Shown: positions 37,524-47,335, counted from the stretch's first letter. The stretch: DNA of 64,000 nt from Chersky-840 sp035532735 (GCA_035532735.1 DATKQM010000055.1:1-64000), one strand, 5' to 3'. The notes: generated by a model not told the origin, from the letters alone. Made by a program: numbers and translations.

Positions 37524-37595
37524 GACCAGGCCATCGTAGTGTCGGTCCGGTTCTTAGTCCCGGGCCGACGCCCGGAAGGTCCGCCCGGCTCTTGG

Positions 37596-37633
37596 TCTAT
37601 CCGCTTCGCTCTGGCTCTATCCGCTTCGCTCTG
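37596..37633. repeat. 18-bp direct repeat, period 20 bp, over the folD stop
   Basis: TCTATCCGCTTCGCTCTG occurs at 37596-37613 and again at 37616-37633. The second copy encodes the last residues (AERSG) and stop of folD on the minus strand; the first is a duplicate just after the stop, so a copy of the gene end including its TAG has been duplicated. Probably slippage or a small duplication. Confidence 0.85.
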
Positions 37634-38471
37634 CGGCGCGGACGGCGTTGCGAAGGAGCATGGCGCGGGTCATGGGGCCCACACCGCCGATGCGAGGCGT
37701 GATCCACCCGGCCACCTCGGCCACCGACTCCTCCACGTCGGAGAGGACCTTGCGACCCTCCCAGGTCGTACCCGCACCCACCACGGCCGCACCGGGCTTC
37801 ACCATGTCGGGCGTGACCAATCCGGCCGAGCCGGCTGCGGCCACCACGATGTCGGCGCTGCGGACGTAGTCGGCGAGGTCGGGCACTCCGGTGTGGACCA
37901 CGGTCACCGCCGCGTTGCAGCCGGGCCGTTTGAGGGCGAGGAGGAGGGCCAGGGGGCGGCCGATGGTGATGCCGCGCCCGATCACGACCACATGGCGCCC
38001 CTCGACCGGGACGTCATAGGCGTGGAGGAGCTCGATGATCCCCGCCGGCGTGCAGGGCAGGGGCCCGGGCGTCCCCATGACCAGGCGTCCGAGGTTGACC
38101 GGATGGAGTCCATCGACGTCCTTGGTGTCGTCCATGGCCAACAGCGCGGCCTCCTCGTCGAGGCCCGGCGGCAGTGGGAGCTGGACCAGATAGGCATGGA
38201 CGGCCGGATCGCCGTTGAAGCGACGGATCACCGCTTCGAGCTCTTCCTGGCTCGTCTGGGCGGGCAGGTGCTCGTGCACCGAGGCGATGCCGACCTCCTT
38301 GCAATCGGAGTGCTTCAACGCCACATAGCGATCGCTCGGAGTGTCGTCGCCCACGAGGATCGTTCCGAGCCCGGGACGGATTCCTTCGGAAGCCAGCCTC
38401 GCCACCCGGTCGGTGACTTCGGCGCGAAAGCGCGCCGCGAGGGCTTCGCCGTCGAGGAGTCGTGCCGTCAC
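37617..38471 (-). CDS. folD: Bifunctional methylene-THF dehydrogenase/cyclohydrolase
   Basis: 284 residues. Motifs are [20 protein letters not shown] with the catalytic Lys, [52 protein letters not shown] (NADP site, with Ile where VGRSxxVG enzymes have Ser) and [25 protein letters not shown]. It interconverts methylene-, methenyl- and formyl-THF. GTG 38471 is chosen, 10 nt after the purH stop; the longer frame overlaps purH. Formyl-THF from this step is the co-substrate of the neighbouring PurH and PurN. Confidence 0.95.
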   Translation of the reverse strand: MTARLLDGEALAARFRAEVTDRVARLASEGIRPGLGTILVGDDTPSDRYVALKHSDCKEVGIASVHEHLPAQTSQEELEAVIRRFNGDPAVHAYLVQLPLPPGLDEEAALLAMDDTKDVDGLHPVNLGRLVMGTPGPLPCTPAGIIELLHAYDVPVEGRHVVVIGRGITIGRPLALLLALKRPGCNAAVTVVHTGVPDLADYVRSADIVVAAAGSAGLVTPDMVKPGAAVVGAGTTWEGRKVLSDVEESVAEVAGWITPRIGGVGPMTRAMLLRNAVRAAERSG

Positions 38472-38481
38472 CGAAACTCGC

Positions 38482-40002
38482 TCAGTGTCGGAAGTGACGC
38501 TCGCCGGTGAGCACCATGGCGATGCCGTGCTCGTCGGCGGCGGCCACCACCTCGCCGTCTCGGACCGAGCCACCGGGCTGGACGACAGCCGCCACGCCCG
38601 CGGCGGCGAGCACGTCGAGTCCATCGCGGAACGGGAAGAAGGCGTCGCTGGCCGCCGCCGCGCCCCGGGACCGGGCTCCCGCCTTTCCCACCGCGATCTG
38701 GGCTGCTTCCACTCTGCTCTGCTGCCCCGCTCCGACCCCCAGGGCCTGTCCGTCGGCCGCCACCACGATGGCGTTCGACGACGTCCGGGCACAGACCCGC
38801 CATGCCAACTCGATGTCGCCCCACTGGCTGTCGGTGGGAGCCACCTTGGTCGGCACCTGCCAGTCCGAACGGGTCGTGGCCAGGTCGTCGCGGTCCTGGA
38901 CGAGAAAACTCCCCCCGAGGCTGCGCAACTCGAGGGTGCCGGCGGTATGGCGAGGCGCTTGCAGGAGTCGGGTGGCCTTGCGCCGGGCTGTCAGGGCCTC
39001 GAGCGCGTCGGGGTCGAACGACGGCGCTACCACGACGTCGGCTTGAGGGCCCTCGGCCACGGCGTGAGCCACGGCCAACGTGCAGCGGCCGCCGAGGGCG
39101 ACGACGCCGCCGAACGCGGACACCGGATCACATTCGAGGGCGCGTCGATACGCATCGGCCAGTGTGGGGGCCAGCGCCGCCCCACAGGGATTGGCGTGCT
39201 TGATGATGGCCACCGCCTCGTCGGCCCCGCTACCGAGCTCGGACACGAGTCGCCAGGCCGCGTCGGCATCGAACAGGTTCAGATAGGACAACGCCGTGCC
39301 GCCGTGTTGGATGACGCCGTCCCACCACGTGGGTCGGTTCCGGTCGCGGTAGCGGGCGCCGCGCTGATGAGGGTTCTCGCCGTAGCGGAGCTCCTGGGCC
39401 CGCTCCAGCGCAAGGTGCAGCGTCGGCGGCAACAGCTCGGCGTCCCCGCCCGCTCCCCCGGCATCGAACCACGCCACGATGGCGGCGTCGTAGGCGGCGC
39501 TGTGCGCGAAGGCGGCACGGGCCAGTTCCCGGCGTGTGTCGCTCGACAACGACCCCCCGGCGCGCAGCTCGTCGAGCACCCGCTCGTAGTCGGCCGGGTC
39601 GACGACCACACCGACATGGGCATGGTTCTTGGCCGCGGCCCGGACCATGGTGGGACCGCCGATGTCGATCAGCTCGATGGACGGGTCCGAGGAGAAGGGA
39701 TAGAGGTTGCACACCACGAGGTCGATGGGCTCGACCTGTTGGGCGGCGAGGTCAGCCACATGCGACGGGTTGGATCGGTCGGCGAGGATGCCACCGTGGA
39801 CCTTGGGGTGAAGCGTCTTCACCCTTCCCCCGAGCATCTCCGGGGCACCGGTGATCTCGGCCACCTCGGTGACCGCGATGCCGGCGTCGGTCAGCGCGGC
39901 GGCGGTCTTGCCACTGGCGATGAGCTCCCATCCCAGGTCGACGAGGCCCCGGGCCAGGTCGGTGAGACCGGTCTTGTCGTAGACCGACACCAAAGCCCTC
40001 AT
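38482..40002 (-). CDS. purH: Bifunctional AICAR transformylase / IMP cyclohydrolase
   Basis: 506 residues catalysing the last two steps to IMP. The N-terminal MGS-like cyclohydrolase part starts [20 protein letters not shown] and contains [19 protein letters not shown]. The AICARFT part contains [14 protein letters not shown] and KHANPCGAA, and ends [20 protein letters not shown]. The start overlaps the purN stop by ATGA. The length is normal and the gene is complete. Confidence 0.96.
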   Translation of the reverse strand: MRALVSVYDKTGLTDLARGLVDLGWELIASGKTAAALTDAGIAVTEVAEITGAPEMLGGRVKTLHPKVHGGILADRSNPSHVADLAAQQVEPIDLVVCNLYPFSSDPSIELIDIGGPTMVRAAAKNHAHVGVVVDPADYERVLDELRAGGSLSSDTRRELARAAFAHSAAYDAAIVAWFDAGGAGGDAELLPPTLHLALERAQELRYGENPHQRGARYRDRNRPTWWDGVIQHGGTALSYLNLFDADAAWRLVSELGSGADEAVAIIKHANPCGAALAPTLADAYRRALECDPVSAFGGVVALGGRCTLAVAHAVAEGPQADVVVAPSFDPDALEALTARRKATRLLQAPRHTAGTLELRSLGGSFLVQDRDDLATTRSDWQVPTKVAPTDSQWGDIELAWRVCARTSSNAIVVAADGQALGVGAGQQSRVEAAQIAVGKAGARSRGAAAASDAFFPFRDGLDVLAAAGVAAVVQPGGSVRDGEVVAAADEHGIAMVLTGERHFRH

Positions 40003-40613
40003 CGCTTTGCCTCCCGCTCTGCCCGGCCCACCGCCACGCCGTCGATGTCGTCGATCATCTTGTTCACCGTCGCCGGGTAGAGGCGGCGCTCGACTGCCTT
40101 GATCCTCTCGTGGAGGCTCTCCACGGTGTCACCGGGGTGCACGGGAACCTCCTGTTGGGCGAGGACCGGCCCCGCATCGGTCTCGACCGTGGCGAGATGG
40201 ACCGTGCAACCGGTGACCGTCACCCCGGCCGCCAGGGCCTCCTCGACGGCGTGCCATCCGGGGAACGCCGGGAGGATGGCCGGATGGGTGTTGAGGACCC
40301 GACCGGGGAAGGCATCGAACAATGGCCGGGCGAACACGGTGCCGAAGCCTGCCATGGCCACGAGGTCGATGTCGTGGCTGGCGAGCACCTCGGTCACCCT
40401 GCGGGTGAAACCCCAGCGGTCGAACCCGCTCCCGAACCCGCCGAAGGCCTGTCGGTCCACGAGTTCGGTGGCCACACCGGCGTCGGTGGCGATGTCGAGG
40501 GCCCGACACGTGCGGTCGGCGAGGACGAGCGCGACCGGGACATTCTCGGCGAGCATGGCGTCGAGGATGCTCCCAGTACCCGACACGAGCACCGCCACGC
40601 GCACGATGGCCAC
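39999..40613 (-). CDS. purN: Phosphoribosylglycinamide formyltransferase
   Basis: 204 residues of the formyltransferase fold: VAVLVSGTGSILDAML (phosphate loop), VAMAGFGTVFARPLFDAFPG, catalytic Asn-His in LNTHPAILPAFPGWHAV, and the Asp in TVETDAGPVLAQQEV. Transfers formyl from formyl-THF to GAR in purine synthesis. GTG 40613 is the likely start; GTG 40604 is also possible. The long upstream frame overlaps sucD and is spurious. Coupled to purH by ATGA. Confidence 0.94.
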   Translation of the reverse strand: MAIVRVAVLVSGTGSILDAMLAENVPVALVLADRTCRALDIATDAGVATELVDRQAFGGFGSGFDRWGFTRRVTEVLASHDIDLVAMAGFGTVFARPLFDAFPGRVLNTHPAILPAFPGWHAVEEALAAGVTVTGCTVHLATVETDAGPVLAQQEVPVHPGDTVESLHERIKAVERRLYPATVNKMIDDIDGVAVGRAEREAKR

Positions 40614-40645
40614 GCTACCAGCGACCGAGCGGCGCTCCGCCGTGC

Positions 40646-41533
40646 TCAGTCGAGGGTCTTGACGATCTCCACCATACGCTCGCCCGCCTCGGTCGGGTTC
40701 AGCGCCACGGTGGCACCGGCGTCGGCCAGCGCCGCCATCTTGGCCTGGGCGGTGCCTTGGGATCCCGAGATGATGGCCCCGGCGTGTCCCATCTTGCGCC
40801 CCGGGGGGGCGGTAACCCCGGCCACGTAACAGACCACGGGCTTGGACATGTTGTCCTTGATGAATTGCGCCGCCTCTTCTTCGGCCGAGCCACCGATCTC
40901 TCCGATCATCATCACGGCGCGGGTGTCGGGATCCTCCTCGAAGGCGGCGAGGCAGTCGATGAAGCTCGTCCCGGGGACGGGATCGCCACCGATGCCGACA
41001 CAGGTCGTCTGACCCACCTTCTGTTGGGACAGCTCGTGCAGGGCCTGATAGGTGAGGGTACCCGAGCGGCTCACGATCCCCACGGGGCCTCCGGGGAGAG
41101 CGATGTCCCCCGAGGTGATGCCGATGTTGCACTTCCCCGGTGAGATGACGCCGGGGCAGTTGGGGCCGAGGAGGCGCACGCCGGGGTGGTCGCGTCGCAA
41201 CACGTTGTAGAACCGTGCTTCGTCCTGGGCCGGGATCCCTTCGGTGATGCACACGATGAACCGGACTCCGGCCGCGGCCGCTTCGAGGATCGCGGCCGAC
41301 GCGCCCCTGGGGGGAACGACCACGAACGAGGCGTCGGCCCCCGTGGCCCGCACGGCGTCGCCGACACTGTCGTAGACGGGCACGCCGTCCACGTCGGTGC
41401 CGCCCTTCCCCGGCGTCACGCCCGCCACCACCTGGGTGCCGTAGTCGCGGTTGCGCAGGCCGTGGAACCGGCCCTGGCTTCCGGTCAGGCCCTGGACGAT
41501 GACCTTGGTCTTCTCGTCGACGAAGATGCTCAC
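40646..41533 (-). CDS. sucD: Succinyl-CoA synthetase alpha subunit
   Basis: 295 residues. CoA-binding N-terminus [20 protein letters not shown], then [19 protein letters not shown]. The phosphorylated His lies in [16 protein letters not shown]. With SucC it interconverts succinyl-CoA and succinate with nucleotide phosphorylation. GTG 41533 overlaps the sucC stop (GTGA), so the two subunits are coupled. The length and active-site residues are normal. Confidence 0.96.
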   Translation of the reverse strand: MSIFVDEKTKVIVQGLTGSQGRFHGLRNRDYGTQVVAGVTPGKGGTDVDGVPVYDSVGDAVRATGADASFVVVPPRGASAAILEAAAAGVRFIVCITEGIPAQDEARFYNVLRRDHPGVRLLGPNCPGVISPGKCNIGITSGDIALPGGPVGIVSRSGTLTYQALHELSQQKVGQTTCVGIGGDPVPGTSFIDCLAAFEEDPDTRAVMMIGEIGGSAEEEAAQFIKDNMSKPVVCYVAGVTAPPGRKMGHAGAIISGSQGTAQAKMAALADAGATVALNPTEAGERMVEIVKTLD

Positions 41534-42678
41534 GTTGCTCCTCCCGCCAGAGCCACGGCACGCCGGGCGGCACCGAGCATGGTCTCGTCCACGACCAGAC
41601 GGTCCGAGATATGCGAGGCGAGGATGGCATGACCCGCCTCGGCGTTGGTGCCGTCGAGGCGCAACACGATGGGCGAGCGCAGGTCGACACGCCCCAGGGC
41701 CTCGACGATGCCGTTGGCCACCTCGTCGCAGCGGGTGATGCCACCGAAGATGTTCACGAAGATCGACCGCACCGCCTGGTCGGTGTTGATGACCTCGAGT
41801 GCGGCCGCCATGACATCGGCATTGGCACCGCCCCCGATGTCGAGGAAGTTCGCGGCGCTGCCGCCGGCCTGGGTGACGACGTCGAGCGTGGACATGGCCA
41901 GCCCGGCCCCGTTGGCGATGATGCCGACCGACCCCGACAGCCCGATGTAGTTGAGACCCTTCTCCTTGGCGAGGAGCTCGCGCTCGTCGAGGGTCTCGGT
42001 CCCGGCGAACTCCTCCCACTCGGGATGGCGGAAGGCGGCGTTGTCGTCGAGGGTGACTTTGGCGTCGAGGGCGTGGACGCGGCCGTCGGTGGTCAGGATC
42101 AGGGGGTTGATCTCGGCCAGGTCGCAGTCGCCCTCGACGTAACACCGGTACAGCGCCACCAGGAGCTCGGCCGCCGGACCACGCGCTTCGGGTTCGAGGC
42201 CCGCTTCCTCGACGAGTCTGGCCGCGGCGGCGACCGACAACCCGTCGACGGGATCGACGTGGAGCTTGGCGATGGCGGTCGGGTCGGTGGCGGCCACCTC
42301 CTCGATCTCGACCCCGCCCTTGGCCGACACCATGCAGAGGTGGAGTTTGGCCGCCCGGTCCAGGGTGAAGCTGGCGTAGTACTCGCGTGCGATGTCGGAG
42401 GCGTGCTCGACCCACAGGCGGTGCACGACGTGGCCGTGGATATCCATGCCGAGAATGGCCGACGCGTAGGTGGCGACCTCTTGGGCGTCATTGGCCAGCT
42501 TGATGCCTCCGGCCTTGCCACGGCCGCCCACCTTCACCTGGGCCTTGACCACGACGGGATAGCCCGCGGCGTCGGCCTGGGTCACGGCCTCGTCCACCGT
42601 GTCGGCCACACCGCCGGGCGATGTGGGGATGCCGTAACGGGCGAAGTACTGCTTGCCCTGGTATTCGTAGAGATCCAC
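41530..42678 (-). CDS. sucC: Succinyl-CoA synthetase beta subunit
   Basis: 382 residues with the ATP-grasp start VDLYEYQGKQYFARYGIPTS, KAQVKVGGRGKAGGIKLAND, the metal-site region DCDLAEINPLILTTDG and GGSAANFLDIGGGANADVM, then VNIFGGITRCDEVA. GTG 42678 has AAGGAG 6 nt upstream; the longer frame overlaps the B12-domain gene. The gene precedes sucD and follows a methylmalonyl-CoA mutase-type B12 subunit by 71 nt, which fits a propionyl-CoA to succinate route. Confidence 0.96.
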   Translation of the reverse strand: MDLYEYQGKQYFARYGIPTSPGGVADTVDEAVTQADAAGYPVVVKAQVKVGGRGKAGGIKLANDAQEVATYASAILGMDIHGHVVHRLWVEHASDIAREYYASFTLDRAAKLHLCMVSAKGGVEIEEVAATDPTAIAKLHVDPVDGLSVAAAARLVEEAGLEPEARGPAAELLVALYRCYVEGDCDLAEINPLILTTDGRVHALDAKVTLDDNAAFRHPEWEEFAGTETLDERELLAKEKGLNYIGLSGSVGIIANGAGLAMSTLDVVTQAGGSAANFLDIGGGANADVMAAALEVINTDQAVRSIFVNIFGGITRCDEVANGIVEALGRVDLRSPIVLRLDGTNAEAGHAILASHISDRLVVDETMLGAARRAVALAGGAT

Positions 42679-42749
42679 CGGTGCTCCTTGCTCCTCTCCG
42701 CCGCCTCTGTGGGTGGCGCCCGTCCGCTGCGTCACTGTCTCTTTCGGGC

Positions 42750-43169
42750 TCAGCTCCCGGCGGTGGCCTCCTCGCGCCCGTCGAGGGCGTCCGCCAGCCA
42801 GTGGACCATGGTGTCGAGAGACGCTCCGGGCGTGAACACCGCCGCCACGCCGAGCTCGGTGAGCGCGGGGATGTCGCCCTCGGGGATGATCCCCCCGACG
42901 ATCACGAGCACGTCGTCGAGGCCCTGGTCGCGAAGACCGTCGATGACCCGGGGGACCAGGGTGAGATGTGCACCCGACAGCAGCGACAGCCCCACCGCGT
43001 CGGCGTCTTCTTGGACCACGGCCTGGACCACCTGCTCGGGTGTCTGGTGGAGCCCGGTGTAGATCACCTCGAAGCCGGCATCTCGAAAGGCGCGGGCGAT
43101 GACCTTGGCACCTCGGTCGTGGCCGTCGAGCCCGGGCTTGGCCACCACGACCCGGTAGGGACGCTTCAT
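42750..43169 (-). CDS. Stand-alone B12-binding subunit of a methylmalonyl-CoA-type mutase
   Basis: 139 residues equal to the C-terminal cobalamin domain alone: VVVAKPGLDGHDRGAKVIAR carries the base-off DxHxxG motif (DGHDRG), followed by VGLSLLSGAHLTLVPRVI and VIVGGIIPEGDIPALTELG. The catalytic TIM-barrel subunit is not in the window. Such split mutases include methylmalonyl-, isobutyryl- and ethylmalonyl-CoA mutases, so the substrate is open. Adjacency to sucCD favours methylmalonyl-CoA to succinyl-CoA. ATG 43169 begins MKRPYRVVVAKPG. Confidence 0.88.
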   Translation of the reverse strand: MKRPYRVVVAKPGLDGHDRGAKVIARAFRDAGFEVIYTGLHQTPEQVVQAVVQEDADAVGLSLLSGAHLTLVPRVIDGLRDQGLDDVLVIVGGIIPEGDIPALTELGVAAVFTPGASLDTMVHWLADALDGREEATAGS

Positions 43170-43315
43170 CGGGCACCGAGTGTAGGCACCTGGGCCTACG
43201 GGGGCGCCAGACGGCCGGAAACGGCCCGAGAGAAGCGGAAGGCGCATGGTAACGTCAGGTTCGGCCACAAGCGGGTGGCAGCCCATGCGCTTCCGGCCCG
43301 TTGGCCCGACAACCT

Positions 43316-44263
43316 ATGGTCCGCGCCGTCACCAGCCACCGGGAAGGCCACCCAGAGCCGTCCGGTCCCGGATCGGCATCCTCGTCGCGGTGGTCGGGGT
43401 TGCTGCGCATCGCCAGGCCGCGCCACTGGGTCAAGAACCTCCTCGTATTTGCCGCTCCCGCCGCCGCGGGCGTGCTCTCGCACGGCACCGTGGCCGCCCA
43501 CGCCACGGGCGCCTTCGGGGTCTTCTGCCTGGCCGCCTCGGGTACGTACTTCATCAACGACACCCTCGACGTCGAAGCCGACCGGCACCATCCGGTCAAG
43601 CGCCGCCGCCCCGTGGCCGCCGGCACGGTGCCCGCTCCCCTGGCCGGGATCGTGGGGTCGGTGCTCATGGCCGGTGCCGTCGGCCTGGCGTGGTGGCTGG
43701 CGGGTAGCCACCTGGCTCTGGTCATCGCCGTCTACGTGGCCGTGAACGTCGCCTACTCGGTCCGTCTCAAGCACGAGCCCGTCGTGGACCTGGCCTGCGT
43801 GTCGACGGGGTTCGTGCTCCGGGCCATCGCCGGTGGCGTCGCCACGGGGGTGCCGCTGTCTGACTGGTTCATCATCGTGTCCTCGTTCGGGGCCCTCCTG
43901 ATCGTCACGGGCAAGCGCAGCGCCGAGCAGGGCGACCTGGGAGAGCTCGGGGGGGTGCACCGTCGCACCCTGAGCGAGTACCCCGAGGCCTTCCTCCGCT
44001 CCGTGCGGCTGCTGGCCGCGGCTGTCACCGTCAGCGCCTACTGCCTGTGGGCCTTCGAGCGTTCGGTCCAGAGCGGCCGGGGTCACCACCCCATCTGGTT
44101 CGAGCTGTCGATCGTCCCCTTCGTGATCGCCATCTTGCACGTGGAGCTGCGCTTCGCCCGCGGCCACGGTGGCGCCCCCGAGGAGATGGCCCTCCAAGAC
44201 CGCACGCTGCAGGTGCTCGGCATCATCTGGGTGGCCCTGGTGGCGATCGGGATCTACTCGTGA
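43316..44263 (+). CDS. Decaprenyl-phosphate phosphoribosyltransferase (UbiA superfamily)
   Basis: 315 residues with about nine membrane spans. The aspartate-rich motif INDTLDVEADRHHPVKRRRP near residue 85 and a second polar segment with YSVRLKHEPVVDL place it in the UbiA superfamily. The HPxKRRRP form and the following dprE1/dprE2 genes indicate the phosphoribosyltransferase that makes decaprenylphosphoryl-5-phosphoribose (Rv3806c type). ATG 43316 is preferred over TTG 43301. The stop overlaps the dprE1 start (GTGA). Confidence 0.85.
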   Translation: MVRAVTSHREGHPEPSGPGSASSSRWSGLLRIARPRHWVKNLLVFAAPAAAGVLSHGTVAAHATGAFGVFCLAASGTYFINDTLDVEADRHHPVKRRRPVAAGTVPAPLAGIVGSVLMAGAVGLAWWLAGSHLALVIAVYVAVNVAYSVRLKHEPVVDLACVSTGFVLRAIAGGVATGVPLSDWFIIVSSFGALLIVTGKRSAEQGDLGELGGVHRRTLSEYPEAFLRSVRLLAAAVTVSAYCLWAFERSVQSGRGHHPIWFELSIVPFVIAILHVELRFARGHGGAPEEMALQDRTLQVLGIIWVALVAIGIYS

Positions 44264-45741
44264 CGGCCGACGGCGTCGCGGCCCGTCACACGCCCGGTGT
44301 TCGCCGGTCCTTGACGGGATGGGGCCGCACCGCCCCCAGCGCGTGTGACGTCTCCGAGGTCCACACTGCCGAGGACCTCGACACCGTCCTGGCAGGGGCG
44401 ACGCACAGCAAGCGCAGTGTCGTCGCCCGGGGACTGGGTCGCTCCTACGGCGACGCCGCCCAATGCGCCGGCGGCGTGGTGATCGACATGACCGGGCTCG
44501 ACACCGTGCTCGAAGCCGACCTCGACACCGGAGTGGTCCGGATGGGGGCGGGAACGAGCCTCGACGCCCTCATGCGCGCCTTCGTCCCTCGGGGCTGGTT
44601 CGTCCCGGTGACCCCCGGGACCCGCCATGTCACGGTCGGAGGTGCGATCGCGGCGGACATCCACGGCAAGAACCATCACCGCGACGGCTCGTTCTGCTCC
44701 TACGTGACGCGTCTGTCGCTCGCCACGCCGTCGGGACGCGTCGAGGTCTCCCCCCAAAGCGACCCCGACCTGTTCTGGGCCACCGCCGGCGGCATGGGCC
44801 TGACCGGGATCGTGGTCGACGCCACCGTGCAGATGGTGCGTATCGAGACCGCCACCATGCGGGTCGACACCGAACGGGCGCAGAACCTCGACGACTGCCT
44901 GACCCGGATGACCGAGCACGACGGCGACTACCGGTACTCGGTGGCGTGGATCGATTGCTTGGCCCGCGGGGCGAAGATGGGTCGGGCCGTGCTCACCCGG
45001 GCCGACCATGCCCGGCTCGAGGACCTCCCCCCTGCGCGACGCGCCGACGCGTTGTGCTTCAACCCCGTCGTGGGGGCCCAGGTCCCGATCACCCCGCCCT
45101 CGGGCCTGGTCAACCCGGTGACCGTGGCGGCGTTCAACGAGCTCTGGTTCAGAAAGGCCCCGCGCTCGCGGACCGGTGAGCTGCAGTCGATGGCGACCTA
45201 CTTCCACCCCCTCGACGGCGTCGGGTCCTGGAATCGGATGTACGGGGCGCGGGGATTCGTCCAGTACCAGTTCGTCGTCCCCTTCGGCGCCGAGGAGGCC
45301 CTGCGCGCCGTGCTGACCCGTCTCAGCCAGAGGCGCATGGCGTCGTTCGTGACGGTACTGAAGCGATTCGGCCCGGCCGACCCGGGGCCGCTCTCGTTCC
45401 CGATCGAGGGATGGACGCTCGCCTTCGACCTCCCCGTCGGGCCGCTCTCGACCGGGCCGCTCCTCGACGCCCTCGACGAGATCGTGGCCGGTGCGGGCGG
45501 CCGTGTCTATCTCGCCAAGGATTCCCGGCTGCGCCCGGAGCTGCTCGAGGCCATGTACCCGCGCCTGGCCGAGTGGCGCGCCACGCGGCAGCGGATCGAT
45601 CCCGCCGGCGTCTTCGCCTCGGATCTCTCCCGTCGTCTGGACCTCGTGTCGACCCCTCGGACCGGCCGGGCATCCCGGCCGTCACGGGCCCGGGCGAGCG
45701 CCAAGACCAAGACCAAGGCCAAGGAGGTCGCGACCCCGTGA
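44260..45741 (+). CDS. dprE1: Decaprenylphosphoryl-beta-D-ribose oxidase
   Basis: 493 residues of the FAD-linked oxidase (VAO/PCMH-type) fold: ARGLGRSYGDAAQCAGGVVI, then GTRHVTVGGAIAADIHGKNH for FAD binding. The C-terminal part holds KRFGPADPGPLSFPIEGWTL, then AFDLP, and VYLAKDSRL with the catalytic Lys. It oxidises the ribose 2'-OH, the first half of epimerisation to decaprenylphosphoryl-arabinose. Where mycobacterial DprE1 has Cys387 in WNVCVDFP, this one has Ala (WTLAFDLP). A Lys/Ala/Thr-rich tail ends the protein. GTG 44260 overlaps the upstream stop. Confidence 0.92.
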   Translation: MTADGVAARHTPGVRRSLTGWGRTAPSACDVSEVHTAEDLDTVLAGATHSKRSVVARGLGRSYGDAAQCAGGVVIDMTGLDTVLEADLDTGVVRMGAGTSLDALMRAFVPRGWFVPVTPGTRHVTVGGAIAADIHGKNHHRDGSFCSYVTRLSLATPSGRVEVSPQSDPDLFWATAGGMGLTGIVVDATVQMVRIETATMRVDTERAQNLDDCLTRMTEHDGDYRYSVAWIDCLARGAKMGRAVLTRADHARLEDLPPARRADALCFNPVVGAQVPITPPSGLVNPVTVAAFNELWFRKAPRSRTGELQSMATYFHPLDGVGSWNRMYGARGFVQYQFVVPFGAEEALRAVLTRLSQRRMASFVTVLKRFGPADPGPLSFPIEGWTLAFDLPVGPLSTGPLLDALDEIVAGAGGRVYLAKDSRLRPELLEAMYPRLAEWRATRQRIDPAGVFASDLSRRLDLVSTPRTGRASRPSRARASAKTKTKAKEVATP

Positions 45742-45760
45742 TCCGGCGGAAAGGTGCTCG

Positions 45761-46522
45761 ATGAACGATGCCATGGGAATGCCCCAGACGGCGGTGGTCG
45801 TCGGCGGCACCTCCGACATCGCCCGGGCGGTGCTGCGCTCGCTCGTGGCTCGTCGCCTCCGGCGCATCGTCCTCGTCGGTCGTGACGAGATCGGGCTGGC
45901 GGCGGTGGCCAAGGAGCTCCAGGTGCTCGGGCCCATCGAGGTCGACACGATGACCTTCGACGTCACTGACATGGACCGGCTCGGGACCGTCGTGGCGGAC
46001 TCCTCGGCACGACTGGGTCAGGTCGACCTGGTTCTCGTGGCGGCCGGGATCCTCGGCGACCAGAGCAGTGATGAGTCCGATCCCGAGGCCGTGGCCCGTG
46101 TCCTCACCACCAACTTCACCGGCACCGCCGCGGTGATGACGGCGTTCGCGGCGGTGCTCCGCAGCCAGGGCCACGGCCGCATGATCGTGCTCTCGTCAGT
46201 GGCCGGGGTGCGGGTCCGTCGGGCCAACTACGTCTACGGGGCTTCGAAAGCCGGGCTGGACGGGTTCGCGCTGGGGATGGCCGAGGCGTTGCGGGGCTCG
46301 GGGGCCTCGCTCATGATCGTCCGACCGGGTTGGGTGGCCACCGGTATGACCGAGGGGCTCGACCCCGCACCGTTCGCCACCACACCCCAGGCCGTGGCCG
46401 CCGACGTCGTGGCAGGGATGGAGCGATCGACGCCGGTCGTCTGGTCGCCAGGCCCGTTGCGACTGGTGTTCGCCGTCATGCGACTGTTGCCCGCCGCGCT
46501 GTGGCGCCGGCTCCCGGGCTGA
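45761..46522 (+). CDS. dprE2: Decaprenylphosphoryl-2-keto-ribose reductase (SDR)
   Basis: 253 residues of the short-chain dehydrogenase fold: VVVGGTSDIARAVLRSL (cofactor loop), VLVAAGILGDQ, LSSVAGVRVRRANYVYGASK with Ser, Tyr and Lys of the active site, and VRPGWVATGM. It reduces the DprE1 product to decaprenylphosphoryl-arabinose, the donor for arabinan. ATG 45761 has GGAAAGG about 8 nt upstream and lies 19 nt after dprE1. The three genes form one complete pathway unit. Confidence 0.92.
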   Translation: MNDAMGMPQTAVVVGGTSDIARAVLRSLVARRLRRIVLVGRDEIGLAAVAKELQVLGPIEVDTMTFDVTDMDRLGTVVADSSARLGQVDLVLVAAGILGDQSSDESDPEAVARVLTTNFTGTAAVMTAFAAVLRSQGHGRMIVLSSVAGVRVRRANYVYGASKAGLDGFALGMAEALRGSGASLMIVRPGWVATGMTEGLDPAPFATTPQAVAADVVAGMERSTPVVWSPGPLRLVFAVMRLLPAALWRRLPG

Positions 46523-46537
46523 GCCCGGACCCGACGC

Positions 46538-47335
46538 TCAGGAGCGGCGTCGGGCGCTGATGTTGAGGCGGACGTAGTCGATGACCGGCTCTGGCATCGC
46601 CGCCGCCACCTCGCTCAGGAACCGGGCCCGTTCGGTCGAGCTCATCCCGGCCACGTGGGTGCGCAGACACACCGTCTCGAGATACGTCTCGAGCTCAACG
46701 CCTCGGTCCAGGGGCGTGGGCTCGGGGTGGGTCCACACCTCGACGTCTTCGAAGCCGGCCGCAACGAGCCGGTCGTGAGTTTCCTGCGGTGATGCATAGA
46801 GCCATTTCCCGGCGCGTTCGAAGCCTGTGGAACGCACCGCCTCGATCAGACCGGCGATGTTGCCCGCCGCGCCGCATTGGGCCGCCAACATCGCGCCCGG
46901 GCGCATCACCCCGGCCAGATTGGCGAAGAGGCGGTCGTGGTCGAGCACCCAGTGGAAGGTGGCCGTCGACAACACGGCGTCGACAGGGGCGTCGGCCCCG
47001 AGCAGCCCGGGCGACAGTTCGAGAAGGTCGCTCTCGACGAAGGCCACCTGGGTATCGAAGCGTGCCAGACGCCGGCGGGCCTCGACGAGCATCGAGGGCG
47101 CAGCGTCGAGCGCCACCACCCGGCCCGTGGGCAGACGCTCCAGCACCATCTCGGTGACACGACCACTCCCGGCCCCGGCGTCGAGGACGGTCTCGTCTCC
47201 GTGCAAGACCAGGCGGGCGAGGACCTCCGCACCCCAGCGCGTCATGGGGTCGGCGATGCGGTCGTAGGTCGCCGCGTCCCAGTCGCGGGGACCGGCGCCG
47301 TCACCACTCTCGAGGCGATCGCGCTGTGGGGTCAC
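46538..47335 (-). CDS. SAM-dependent methyltransferase (trans-aconitate-methyltransferase-like)
   Basis: 265 residues of the class I methyltransferase fold: VLDAGAGSGRVTEMVLERL (SAM loop), VVALDAAPSMLVEARRRL, and VLSTATFHWVLDHDRLFANL, the phrase typical of the trans-aconitate methyltransferase-like group. The substrate cannot be read from sequence. GTG 47335 overlaps the helicase stop as GTGA and is preferred over ATG 47362. The gene is convergent with dprE2, separated by 15 nt. Confidence 0.78.
   Translation of the reverse strand: MTPQRDRLESGDGAGPRDWDAATYDRIADPMTRWGAEVLARLVLHGDETVLDAGAGSGRVTEMVLERLPTGRVVALDAAPSMLVEARRRLARFDTQVAFVESDLLELSPGLLGADAPVDAVLSTATFHWVLDHDRLFANLAGVMRPGAMLAAQCGAAGNIAGLIEAVRSTGFERAGKWLYASPQETHDRLVAAGFEDVEVWTHPEPTPLDRGVELETYLETVCLRTHVAGMSSTERARFLSEVAAAMPEPVIDYVRLNISARRRS

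Noticed and set aside
42679..43315. Possible cobalamin riboswitch near the B12-binding subunit
   Set aside because: The flanking gaps are too short and show no recognisable B12-box pattern.
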